From Hydrogenophaga sp. (GTDB taxonomy: Bacteria; Pseudomonadota; Gammaproteobacteria; Burkholderiales; Burkholderiaceae_C): a DNA stretch of 64,000 nucleotides. This document shows positions 19,433-27,891 of the stretch, one piece after another. A model generated the notes under the pieces. That model worked only from the letters and a program-made list of their open reading frames with translations, was not told the origin of the DNA and ran no database searches. The position numbers were made by a program, and so were the translations under genes. The stretch spans positions 62,001 to 126,000 of the forward strand of contig NZ_JAHBZK010000011.1 of the NCBI RefSeq assembly GCF_019635465.1. The letters run 5' to 3'. How positions within the stretch are numbered: position 1 is the stretch's first letter; each line of letters opens with the position of its first letter.

Positions 19433-20701
19433 TCAATTGCGGTCCGGAGGCTGCGCGAGCTGGTCCGCCATGGACTCGATCAGCGCAAGCTGCCGTGGCA
19501 GACACACACGTCGCAGGTCATAGCGCTCCGCGACCCGTTCCCTGGCTCGCCGGCCAAGCGCTTGCCGACGCTGAGGCGCATCCAGCAAGGCGCTCACCGC
19601 GGCGGCCAGATCGGACGGCCGGAAGAAGTCAACCAGCACGCCGTGCACGCCATCCTGTATGGCTTCCCTGACCGGTGCAGTGTCGCTGGCCACGATGGCG
19701 CAACCCATGCTCATGGCTTCGAGCAAGCTCCAGCTCAATACAAAGGGATACGTCAGGTACACGTGCACGGCCGACATTTGCAGCACGCGGGTCAGGTCGT
19801 CGCGCGACAAGCGCCCCACGAAGTGCACGCGTTGCATGGCCAAGGGCGCCAAGGCTGAGCCCACTTCGGCCAGCATCCGCTCGCGCCAACTGCCGTGCGT
19901 GGCACATGCAGCCCCGTAGCTGACGCCGTCCTCCCCCACGACGATGAAATGTGCGTTGGGTCGTGCCTTCAGCAGCACAGGCAAAGCCCGCATGAAGGTG
20001 TGAAAGCCACGGTAGGGCTCCAGATGCCTCGCCACGAACGTGATCACCTCGTCGCCTCGCTGCAGTCGCGTACCGTCGGCCAGGGTGACGCGCACCGACG
20101 GATCTGGTTTCAGAACGTCTGTATCAATGCCGTCGTGAACCACATCGATGCGCTCGCGCCATGGCGGCGGAAACCGGCTTGCCTGCCAATGCGTGGGGCT
20201 GATCACCCGATCGGCCTGCGGCAACTGGGCCAGGTGGTTGAGGTTCTTCATCTGCAATCGGCACTGCAGCGCGGCTGCGTCCGGTGTGTCGAACTCTGGA
20301 TCAAACCCGGCGTCGCTGCCAGGTCCTCCATAGAAGAACTCGCCAAACAGCACCAGCTTGGCGTCAGCCCAGACCTGTTTGAGAAAGAGAGACTCACCCC
20401 ATCCCGGGTGGGCGTAGATCACATCGGGCACGAATCCCTGTGCATCCAGCGCTATGGCTGCGCGCCAGCAGGCCTCACCGCGAATCGTCTTCGTTTCCAA
20501 ATCCGCCACCCACGGGTGGATGCCCGCGCTGCTGCGTGCCTGCGGCCTATAGGTCACCACCGACACGCCACGCCACCGCAACGGCTGCGACACCTCGGCG
20601 CCAATCTTCAGTGCCCGCACCTCATGGCCACGGGCCACCAGCGCAGGGGCCAGGTGCTGAAACTGAGCGGGGAAGTTCTGGTGAACGAACAGAACGCGCA
20701 C
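19433..20701 (-). CDS. Glycosyltransferase, GT4-like family
   Basis: A 422-residue protein with two Rossmann-type halves. The N-terminus VRVLFVHQNFPAQFQHLAPAL matches group-1 glycosyltransferases. The C-terminal half holds HLEPYRGFHTFMRALP (nucleotide-sugar donor site), VHVYLTYPFVLSWSLLEAMSMGCAIVASD with the E-x7-E-like region, and PVREAIQDGVHGVLVD. GTG start is preferred, 16 nt after the RTX gene stop; a TTG 36 nt upstream would overlap that gene. It may share a transcript with the RTX gene. Transfers a sugar to an unknown acceptor, possibly for a surface polysaccharide. Confidence 0.82.
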   Translation of the reverse strand: MRVLFVHQNFPAQFQHLAPALVARGHEVRALKIGAEVSQPLRWRGVSVVTYRPQARSSAGIHPWVADLETKTIRGEACWRAAIALDAQGFVPDVIYAHPGWGESLFLKQVWADAKLVLFGEFFYGGPGSDAGFDPEFDTPDAAALQCRLQMKNLNHLAQLPQADRVISPTHWQASRFPPPWRERIDVVHDGIDTDVLKPDPSVRVTLADGTRLQRGDEVITFVARHLEPYRGFHTFMRALPVLLKARPNAHFIVVGEDGVSYGAACATHGSWRERMLAEVGSALAPLAMQRVHFVGRLSRDDLTRVLQMSAVHVYLTYPFVLSWSLLEAMSMGCAIVASDTAPVREAIQDGVHGVLVDFFRPSDLAAAVSALLDAPQRRQALGRRARERVAERYDLRRVCLPRQLALIESMADQLAQPPDRN

Positions 20702-20717
20702 GCGGCACCCGGGTGGC

Positions 20718-23700
20718 CTATTGCCAGGCCGCCGCAATCACCGGTGCGAGCGCCGATTGCTGATCCAGCGTGAGGGTGGTCTGCCCCATGGGCGGTGGCG
20801 CAAACGATGCCATGGCCTGGACCAGGGCATCGACCTGACTGGCCAGCATCAAATGCCCGTCGTCCGTCTGGAACTGCTCCACTTGGTAACGGCTGCCGCC
20901 ATACCAGTTGCCAATGGTGGCCTTGTCGCCCGTTCCGATGACGCTCACCTCGAGGTTGTTTGATTCGCGGCGGAACCAGACCTGGTCCATCGCGACACCC
21001 TGCAGCAAGCGCAACACATCGATATTGCCGGCCAGCTCGTCGTCTTCCACGATGGCATCGGACCCGTCGCCTCGACCCAGCAGATAGGTGTCATCGCCCT
21101 GTCCGCCGACCAAGGTGTCTTGGCCACCCTTCCCGTGCAGCGTGTCGTTACCTGCGTAGCCCTGCAACACATTCGCACCCGAGTTGCCCACCAGGGTGTT
21201 GTCCTCGTCGTTGCCGAACCCCTGCAGGTCCGCCGAGCCCGTGAGCCGCAACACCTCGACCGACTCGCCGAGTGTCCAGTCAATGGAAGAGCGCACGGTG
21301 TCCACGCCCTCATCGAACCACTCGATCACCTCGTCGAATGCTTGCGCAACCACATAGGTGTCATCGCCCAACCCGCCGTACATGGTGTCGTCACCCGCCC
21401 CACCATTGAGCCAGTCCGCCCCATCGCCACCTTCCAGCAGATCGCGGCCACCTGCCCCGTAGAGGCTGTCGTCGCCCGCGCCGCCGATCAGGGTGTCGCG
21501 TCCAGCCAAGCCATACAGTCGGTCATTGCCAGCGCTGCCTTGCAACCAATCCGCAGCGGCGGTGCCCTGGAGCTGGAGATCGGCAACGATCGACAGCACG
21601 AATTCGTCCGTCGCTTGCTCGCCATCACTGTCGGTGGCCTGCACGCGGATCGTCAGGTCGCTTGCATCGATCGGCGCCATCCCGCTAAATCGCATGCCTT
21701 CTTCGCTGAACGTCAGCCACGCCGGCAATGGCGATCCGTCGGCCAGCGTGGCACCCATGCTCAGCGTGTCGCCGATGTCCGGATCCATGAAGGCATCCGG
21801 TGCCAGAGAGAACGCTATGGCGTCCCCGGCGCGAACGGACTGATCCACGATGGGGTTGGCCACTTGCGGTGCGTCGTTCACATCGCCCACACGGATCACG
21901 AACGTGGTGTCCACCTCAACCCCGAAGGCATCTGCCGCGCGCAGCCGGACCAGGTAGCTCTCCCGGTGCGTCGCCCCGGGTGTGCCGGAAAAGGTGCGGT
22001 TCTGCGCGTCGAACGTCAGCCAATCGGGCCAGCCATCGCCATCGATGACCTCGGCCGAGAGCGTCAAGGCGTCGCCGTCGGTGTCCGCAAAGGTGCCCGT
22101 CGGCACGGTGAACTGGAACGCCTCACCCTGCATGGCCCATTGCTCGGCCACGGGCTCGGCCACCGTGGGTGCATGGTTCAGCATGCCCAATACCTGCGGA
22201 AGGTAGATTTCTTCACCCGACGCAAAGCGCAGATAGGACACACCCGCCAGCGATTGGTCGTTGTGAAAGATGTCAATGTTGTCGTACGCGTAGGTGACGT
22301 AGGAGACCTGCTCCCCGGTCGTCACATCGGTGAATTGATGCACCTGCGGCGTCCGTATCGACAACCAGATCTTGCCGGTGTAGGTCAGGCCGTAGCCGAC
22401 ATCGTCGGCCTCAATGCCCGCCGCAAACGCGATGGCGTTGTTCAAAAACGCCCCGGGCTTGGCAGCTCCGCCAGCGTAGATGCGGTCATAGGTGCCATCG
22501 CCACGCGCATAGTGAATGACATTGCCTTCCACGTTGAGCGTGATGCTGTCGTTGCCCTTGCCAGGGTAGATCTCCATCGGCGTGTCCACGGTGATCCAGT
22601 CGTTGCCCGACCCGCCAAAGGCATATTCGCCTTCGCTGAACCATTGCGAGTAGCCACCCGTGACGTATTGCTGCAGAAATTCGCCCATGTCTTGCGACTG
22701 CCCGCCGATGACGATGCGGTTGATGCTGCCCGCAAAGGCGTTCTTGATGACCAGATCGCCTTGCGCGTTGGAGATGCGCAGGTTGATTGAATCGTGCGTC
22801 ACCTGGAATGTGCCCGGCTGCAGCCCATTGATCTGCAGCGTGTCGAATCCGCTGGCGTCGTCGATGGTGACCGCCTGGCCACCCACCGCGGGGCGCCAAT
22901 CCACGATGTAGGTGTCGTCGCCCGAGCCGCCGTCAAGGTAGTCGGCACCGTCGGCGGACACCAGTGTGTCGGCCCCATCCTCGCCGAACAAGAAGTCGGC
23001 ACCCGCTTGCCCATCCAGCCAATCGTTGCCCGCTTCGCCCCAGAGCTGGTCGGCATCGTCGCCGCCGAGCACCGTATCGTTGCCCTCCCCGCCCAGCACC
23101 GTGTCATTGCCCGAGCCACCCAGCAAGGTGTCGTTGCCACCGTCGCCGTGAATGCGGTCATGGCCAGCGCCGCCATCAATGAAGTCGTTGCCCTCCTGTG
23201 CTGCATCGACCATTTGGCTCGTGTGCACCTGCAGCGTCGCCGACAGGGAGAAGTCCACCGGCCGCAGCAGGTAGGCCGCATGGGGGTTGGCGTCGCCGTA
23301 CAACTCGTCGTTTCCGCTGCCGCCAAACAACAGGTCGTTGCCGCCCAAGCCGCAGACCTGGTCGCTGTCGGCCCCGCCGTCCAGCACGTCGTTGCCGATG
23401 CCGCCCCAGATGGTGTCATCGCCCGCCCCGCCCGAAACGGTGTCGGCCGCCGTTGCGTCATCCGTCCACGCCTGGTACGCGCCCCCACTGAGGCGCAGGT
23501 CGTCCACCAGCAGGTTGCTCGACACCCAGTGGCCCTGGGCATCTCGGGCGATGGCCCAGGCTGGCACGCCATTGACTTCGCTGCCGATCCAGGGGGTGGC
23601 CACGATGCCGTTCTGCGCCAGCGTGCCGTAGTCGCCCGTCAGCCGCGCGGACAGCGCCGACATGATGAAGTCGTTGCCGCTGCCGCCGTCGATGCGGTCG

Positions 23701-25853
23701 CTGCCCGCGCCGCCCAGAATCACGTCGTCGCCGCTGCCGCCCGCCAGGGTGTCGTCCAGCGCGTAGCCCACCACCACGTCGTTACCGCCGCGCCCGTCGT
23801 AGTCGATGCGCTGGCGATCGGCGTAGACGCCCGCGGCGCTTTGCAGGCTGCCGGCGCGGTAGACGTCGTCCCGATCGGGCACTGGTGAGCCATGGATCCA
23901 GCTCCCGTCGGAGGCAACCATGCCTTCGGCGTACAAGGGCGCGCCGCTGTCCAGCACCTGGTCGCCGTGAAGGCGAAACACGTCGTCGGGCAGCGTCTGG
24001 GGCGGCGTGAGGGGTGCAGTGGGCAAGCGAATGCCCAGCGCGCCGTCAACCCAGCCCTGGATCACGACGGCAGCCGCGGGCGCGCCTGGGGCCTGCGCTC
24101 CCGAGTCACTGCCGCGCTGCACGATGCGCAGGCCTTCGTCCACAAGCGAGAACACCAGTCGGCCATCGGCGCTGGCCCACACACCATCGCCACCCTCGCC
24201 GCCATCACCAACCCTCACGATCACCGTCTGTGCATCCAGAACCTGCCCATCGAACACCAGCCGCCCCAGCCCGTCGGCATCAAGCACCGTGTCCATGCCC
24301 GAGGCCAGGTCGAAGCGGTATTCGTCTGTGCCCTCGCCGCCGAGCAAGGTGTCGTCGCCCGCGCCGCCGATGAGGGTGTCGGCGCCGTCTCCGCCCAGCA
24401 AAACATCTCCCAAAGCGCCCCCGTCGAGCCAGTCGTTGCCACCGCCTCCGATCAAGTGATCCCAGCCGCCACCGCCACGCAGGAAATCACTGCCCGAACC
24501 GCCCAGCGCCACGTCGTTGGCCAACTGGGATTCCGCCCAGTTCATCGAACCCGCCCCGCGCTGAATGTGCCATGCGCCGCCCTGATTGAGGACTGCGGTT
24601 TGGAATGGATCACCTCCCACGGCAGTGCTCGATACGGCGTCTCGCAGGGGGCTCAAACCTTTGAGCGAATCGCTGGCAATGTCTGCCAGATCGAAATGAA
24701 GTGCGCCGGCTTGCATACCGAACAAACCAACCTCGTTGTCGATGGGCGCGTGGTAGTGAAAGTCCATGGCCAGCGCGACAAGCGCCTTGCGGACCTCGGG
24801 CTCGGCGCTGGCACCTTCGCCTTCTTGTAGCAATGACAGGTCTTCGGTGAACCGGCTCAATGCACTGGCGTTGCCGAAGCCCTGTTGGATCTGGTCATTG
24901 ACCAGCGAGGTAATCAGGTCGCGCGTGGAGCTGTTGGGGTCAGCGGCGTACAAGTCGGTATCCAGCAGTGCCGGCAGCAGCTCTGGCATGGATTTGACCA
25001 GTTGACGCAACTGATCATTCAGCAGGAACGCAAGGTGCAGGTTCATGCTGTGCAGACCCAGTGCCAGTTCGACCGGCATGGCTTCATCACTGAGGTCAAT
25101 GCCGACGTCCTGCCCCACGACAGTGGGCAGGAACACCCGCCCGTACTGCAAGAACTCGCCCTCGTTGTAGATGTTGGTGACGCCCGCCTCACGGCGTTCG
25201 AATTCGCCCTGCAAAAAGAGCTCGCCATCCACCAGCTCGCGCAGACGGTTGACTTCTTCGAGCACCGCCAGGCTGGCACTGCCCGCCGACTGCGTGGTGG
25301 CGGCTGCGATGGCCGCGGCAATGGACAAGGGATTGGTCGCGTTGACCTCGAAGGGCGCCGCCGCAAAGGTGGTAGCGGGTTTGTCGTACCAGACGGCCAT
25401 GTTGGCGGCGAGCCCTCCGCCCAGGCTGTGACCGGTGAAGCTGATCTTGTCCGGGTCGTATCCGTTGTCCACCGCCCAGTCCTTCACGGCAAGGTAATAC
25501 GCCGACGCATTGAGTTGCTGCCCGATGCCCAGCGCCAGCCTGCCAGCAAATGCCAAACCGACGTCTGCTGCCAAATCGGCCACCGTATTCCACGCCCGGT
25601 CACTGAACTCAGCCAGGAAATCGGTGCCCTTGTAGGCCACCACTATCTCGCCGGTGGCTTCGTTCAAATACGCCCCGCCGGTAAAGCTGAAGGGGTTAAT
25701 GGCATTGAGGTTGTCGCCGGCAGGGAAACCAAGGTCAGAAATATCGCGCCATCCAGTTGGCAACTGAAGAATATTGATACTTGAATCACCTCCACCGCCA
25801 CGTTGATCATTGTAAACATATGCCGCCAATGCAGCGCGTTCAGCTATATTCAT
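20718..25853 (-). CDS. Giant RTX protein with N-terminal lipase domain
   Basis: A 1711-residue acidic, calcium-binding protein, probably exported by a type I system through its uncleaved C-terminus. Residues 1-330 form a lipase-like alpha/beta domain with nucleophile S143 in GHSLG and a candidate histidine in GLHSMNLHL. Blocks of GGxGxDxLxGG nonapeptides lie at about 450-510, 685-730, 800-855, 888-980, 1430-1510 and 1560-1605. Two Ig/cadherin-like repeats occupy about 1227-1430. The tail from about 1605 resembles the haemolysin-type calcium-binding-related domain. ATG is preceded by AGGGAGT. No exporter genes adjoin it. Likely a secreted lipase, adhesin or effector; the target is unknown. Confidence 0.88.
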   Translation of the reverse strand: MNIAERAALAAYVYNDQRGGGGDSSINILQLPTGWRDISDLGFPAGDNLNAINPFSFTGGAYLNEATGEIVVAYKGTDFLAEFSDRAWNTVADLAADVGLAFAGRLALGIGQQLNASAYYLAVKDWAVDNGYDPDKISFTGHSLGGGLAANMAVWYDKPATTFAAAPFEVNATNPLSIAAAIAAATTQSAGSASLAVLEEVNRLRELVDGELFLQGEFERREAGVTNIYNEGEFLQYGRVFLPTVVGQDVGIDLSDEAMPVELALGLHSMNLHLAFLLNDQLRQLVKSMPELLPALLDTDLYAADPNSSTRDLITSLVNDQIQQGFGNASALSRFTEDLSLLQEGEGASAEPEVRKALVALAMDFHYHAPIDNEVGLFGMQAGALHFDLADIASDSLKGLSPLRDAVSSTAVGGDPFQTAVLNQGGAWHIQRGAGSMNWAESQLANDVALGGSGSDFLRGGGGWDHLIGGGGNDWLDGGALGDVLLGGDGADTLIGGAGDDTLLGGEGTDEYRFDLASGMDTVLDADGLGRLVFDGQVLDAQTVIVRVGDGGEGGDGVWASADGRLVFSLVDEGLRIVQRGSDSGAQAPGAPAAAVVIQGWVDGALGIRLPTAPLTPPQTLPDDVFRLHGDQVLDSGAPLYAEGMVASDGSWIHGSPVPDRDDVYRAGSLQSAAGVYADRQRIDYDGRGGNDVVVGYALDDTLAGGSGDDVILGGAGSDRIDGGSGNDFIMSALSARLTGDYGTLAQNGIVATPWIGSEVNGVPAWAIARDAQGHWVSSNLLVDDLRLSGGAYQAWTDDATAADTVSGGAGDDTIWGGIGNDVLDGGADSDQVCGLGGNDLLFGGSGNDELYGDANPHAAYLLRPVDFSLSATLQVHTSQMVDAAQEGNDFIDGGAGHDRIHGDGGNDTLLGGSGNDTVLGGEGNDTVLGGDDADQLWGEAGNDWLDGQAGADFLFGEDGADTLVSADGADYLDGGSGDDTYIVDWRPAVGGQAVTIDDASGFDTLQINGLQPGTFQVTHDSINLRISNAQGDLVIKNAFAGSINRIVIGGQSQDMGEFLQQYVTGGYSQWFSEGEYAFGGSGNDWITVDTPMEIYPGKGNDSITLNVEGNVIHYARGDGTYDRIYAGGAAKPGAFLNNAIAFAAGIEADDVGYGLTYTGKIWLSIRTPQVHQFTDVTTGEQVSYVTYAYDNIDIFHNDQSLAGVSYLRFASGEEIYLPQVLGMLNHAPTVAEPVAEQWAMQGEAFQFTVPTGTFADTDGDALTLSAEVIDGDGWPDWLTFDAQNRTFSGTPGATHRESYLVRLRAADAFGVEVDTTFVIRVGDVNDAPQVANPIVDQSVRAGDAIAFSLAPDAFMDPDIGDTLSMGATLADGSPLPAWLTFSEEGMRFSGMAPIDASDLTIRVQATDSDGEQATDEFVLSIVADLQLQGTAAADWLQGSAGNDRLYGLAGRDTLIGGAGDDSLYGAGGRDLLEGGDGADWLNGGAGDDTMYGGLGDDTYVVAQAFDEVIEWFDEGVDTVRSSIDWTLGESVEVLRLTGSADLQGFGNDEDNTLVGNSGANVLQGYAGNDTLHGKGGQDTLVGGQGDDTYLLGRGDGSDAIVEDDELAGNIDVLRLLQGVAMDQVWFRRESNNLEVSVIGTGDKATIGNWYGGSRYQVEQFQTDDGHLMLASQVDALVQAMASFAPPPMGQTTLTLDQQSALAPVIAAAWQ

Positions 25854-25871
25854 TTTTTACTCCCTTTACAC

Positions 25872-26498
25872 TTATTCAGATCTATTTTTCCAGTTTGCCA
25901 GCGCCGCCATTGCATCCGCGTGTCTCTTGTACTCGCCCATGTCAATTTTTTTGGCAAATTGACCACGCTCTCCCGAGGGAGGGCACCAATTTTTCAATTT
26001 AGCCTCATGAGAAAGAAGATCAGACTTGGCTCGAAACAAACAAGAATAAATATTCTCCTCAGACAAAATGGAAGTCGGCACCGATGAGAGTGGAATCCGA
26101 GAAAGAACTCCATCACTCCATCGAAACGCAACCAGATGCATCTTCGGGTATCCATAGAAAGCCATCTGCTTAGGCCCTCGCGGCCTGCCCACTACAAACA
26201 CGACTCCGTCGATCACATCGACCCGCATCGGCATCAAATAAGAATGCCAAATCTGCCTCCCACCCAACTCGGGCAAGTCAATGGTGACCCAGCTTTGGTT
26301 GGTCCCGTAGTTGTCAAAGTACTCGCGTTTTTGATGAACAGTGATTACCCGCCCATCAGAAAGCTGCACCTCCTCGTACCAGCTTGGATAGCGTCGATCG
26401 TAATAAGACCATCCCAACCAGGAAAAAACCCCAATACCAACCGAAATCAAGAACAGCAATGGTTTATTGATTCGCATCAACCACTGAATTTGCTTCAT
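25872..26498 (-). CDS. Membrane-anchored protein of unknown function, AT-rich
   Basis: A 208-residue protein I do not recognise. One N-terminal membrane helix (about residues 11-30, INKPLLFLISVGIGVFSWLG) is followed by a soluble, probably periplasmic domain with many aromatic residues (WSYYDRRYPSWYEEV, QSWVTIDLPELGG) and two cysteines in the last third. The ATG with AGAAGGA 5 nt upstream is preferred over one two codons earlier. The DNA is visibly more AT-rich than its neighbours, a sign of transfer. It lies 18 nt upstream of the lipase-RTX gene on the same strand, so the two are co-transcribed and it may modulate or protect against that protein (inference). Confidence 0.75.
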   Translation of the reverse strand: MKQIQWLMRINKPLLFLISVGIGVFSWLGWSYYDRRYPSWYEEVQLSDGRVITVHQKREYFDNYGTNQSWVTIDLPELGGRQIWHSYLMPMRVDVIDGVVFVVGRPRGPKQMAFYGYPKMHLVAFRWSDGVLSRIPLSSVPTSILSEENIYSCLFRAKSDLLSHEAKLKNWCPPSGERGQFAKKIDMGEYKRHADAMAALANWKNRSE

Positions 26499-26692
26499 AC
26501 ACATCCTTCTTGATTATTGAATGCAATCCAGCCGATCCCACGCAACGAAGCTGCGCCGACGCCCAGTTCCAGCATCTCATCGCCCTTACAAATCCGATCA
26601 GCGTGCGCGCGTGCGTCCGGCCCCACCGCGATCAAAGCTGAACGCGGCGACGATAGTGGCTGGTTGGGGTTCGCCATACCCTCCTCGGGCAT
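26495..26692 (-). CDS. Possible small ORF coupled to the membrane-protein gene
   Basis: A 65-codon frame (MPEEGMANPNQPL to NNQEGCV) with no recognised family. Its only support is that its TGA stop overlaps the ATG of the downstream membrane-protein gene as ATGA, and that GAGGAGG lies inside its first codons just before a second ATG. Composition is mixed and the start is uncertain. It could also be the tail of a decayed gene. Confidence 0.25.
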   Translation of the reverse strand: MPEEGMANPNQPLSSPRSALIAVGPDARAHADRICKGDEMLELGVGAASLRGIGWIAFNNQEGCV

Positions 26693-26739
26693 AGCGTCAT
26701 CCCTTCGATGGGGGAACTGTGGGCGGACCATGGCCAGTC

Positions 26740-26874
26740 ATGCCCCTCCGCGCTGTTGCCATCCTCGCTGCCTTCGGTGTGCTCAGCGAGCACCTGCGCG
26801 TTGCTGTGCACGGCCTGTGCAAACAGGCGGTCGTTGCCCGCGCCGCCATCGAACAGGTCCGCACCGCCAGACAT
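26740..26874 (-). pseudogene. RTX-repeat gene relic
   Basis: The minus strand encodes SGGADLFDGGAGNDRLFAQA followed by HSNAQVLAEHTEGSEDG, two or three calcium-binding nonapeptides plus the linker that follows them in large RTX proteins. Neither side continues in RTX-like sequence and there is no plausible start, so this is a remnant of a second RTX gene. The surrounding 524-bp gap (26499-27022) otherwise holds only the doubtful small frame at its left end and, on the right, the upstream region of hpnD. Confidence 0.6.
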
Positions 26875-27022
26875 CAGAGATGGGACTGACGGCGCATGCG
26901 CTCCAGCGCCTGGCTGCGTCAGCGGGCGGACGTGCAGCCGCTCGAAGACGCGCTGGCTGGCGCCAACCCATCGCGACAACCTGATCGGGGAGTACCGCCG
27001 GTACGTACACTCCCCCCACCCC

Positions 27023-27889
27023 ATGACCCCGCAAGACTACGTCCAGCAAAAGGCCGCCGCGTCCGGCAGTAGCTTCTATTACGCGTTCCTGTTCCTGCCG
27101 GCCGAGCGGCGCGCCGCCATCACGGCTTTCTACGCGTTTTGCCGCGAGGTGGACGACGTGGTGGACGAGGTGAGCGACCCCGGGGTAGCGCAGACCAAGC
27201 TGGCCTGGTGGCGCACCGAGGTGGCACAGGCCTTCGGGGGCCAGCCGGCGCACCCGGTGACACAGGCGCTGATGCCGCTGGCCGGCAACTTTGGCATTGA
27301 GGCGCGCCACCTGCTGGCCGTGATCGACGGCTGCCAGATGGATCTGGACCAGAGCCGCTACCTCGACTACGCGAACCTGCAGCGCTACTGCCACCTGGTG
27401 GCCGGCATCGTGGGTGAGGTGGCGGCGCGCATCTTCGGCCAGAGCCAGGCGCAGACCACCGACTACGCGCACCGCCTGGGCCTGGCGCTGCAGCTGACCA
27501 ACATCGTGCGCGACGTGGGCGAAGATGCCACGCGCGGACGCATCTACCTGCCGATCGACGAGTTGCAGCGCTTCGACGTCAAGGCACACGAACTGATCAA
27601 ACGCGGCGCAGCGCCCGGTGCCGACGCCGCCGACTTCGAGCGGCGCTTTCGCGCGCTCATGGCGTTCCAGTGCGAGCGCGCCCTGCGCACCTACGACGAG
27701 GCCATCGCCTTGCTGCCCGCGGTCGATCGCCGCACACAGAAACCCGGCCTGATGATGGCCAGCATCTACCGCACCCTGCTGCAGGAGATTGCCGCCGATC
27801 CCATGGCGGTGCTGACGCAGCGCGTGAGTCTGACGCCGCTGCGCAAGTTCTGGCTCGCCTGGAAGGTGCAGGCCCTGGGGAGGTGGTGA
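27023..27889 (+). CDS. hpnD: Presqualene diphosphate synthase
   Basis: Condenses two farnesyl diphosphates to presqualene diphosphate, the first step of the bacterial HpnCDE route to squalene for hopanoids. It has 288 residues with the first aspartate-rich motif DDVVDE at residues 44-49 and the second in LTNIVRDVGEDATRGRIYLP. MTPQDYVQQKAAASGSSFYYAF is a typical HpnD N-terminus. Start ATG is chosen for that; the open frame further upstream is not conserved-looking. hpnE follows after 2 nt. hpnC and squalene-hopene cyclase are not in the window. Confidence 0.9.
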   Translation: MTPQDYVQQKAAASGSSFYYAFLFLPAERRAAITAFYAFCREVDDVVDEVSDPGVAQTKLAWWRTEVAQAFGGQPAHPVTQALMPLAGNFGIEARHLLAVIDGCQMDLDQSRYLDYANLQRYCHLVAGIVGEVAARIFGQSQAQTTDYAHRLGLALQLTNIVRDVGEDATRGRIYLPIDELQRFDVKAHELIKRGAAPGADAADFERRFRALMAFQCERALRTYDEAIALLPAVDRRTQKPGLMMASIYRTLLQEIAADPMAVLTQRVSLTPLRKFWLAWKVQALGRW

Positions 27890-27891
27890 GC

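Noticed and set aside
22900-24500. Short regularly repeated units resembling a CRISPR array
   Set aside because: They are in-frame GGxGxDxLxGG codon repeats of the RTX protein, imperfect and 27 bp apart without unique spacers.
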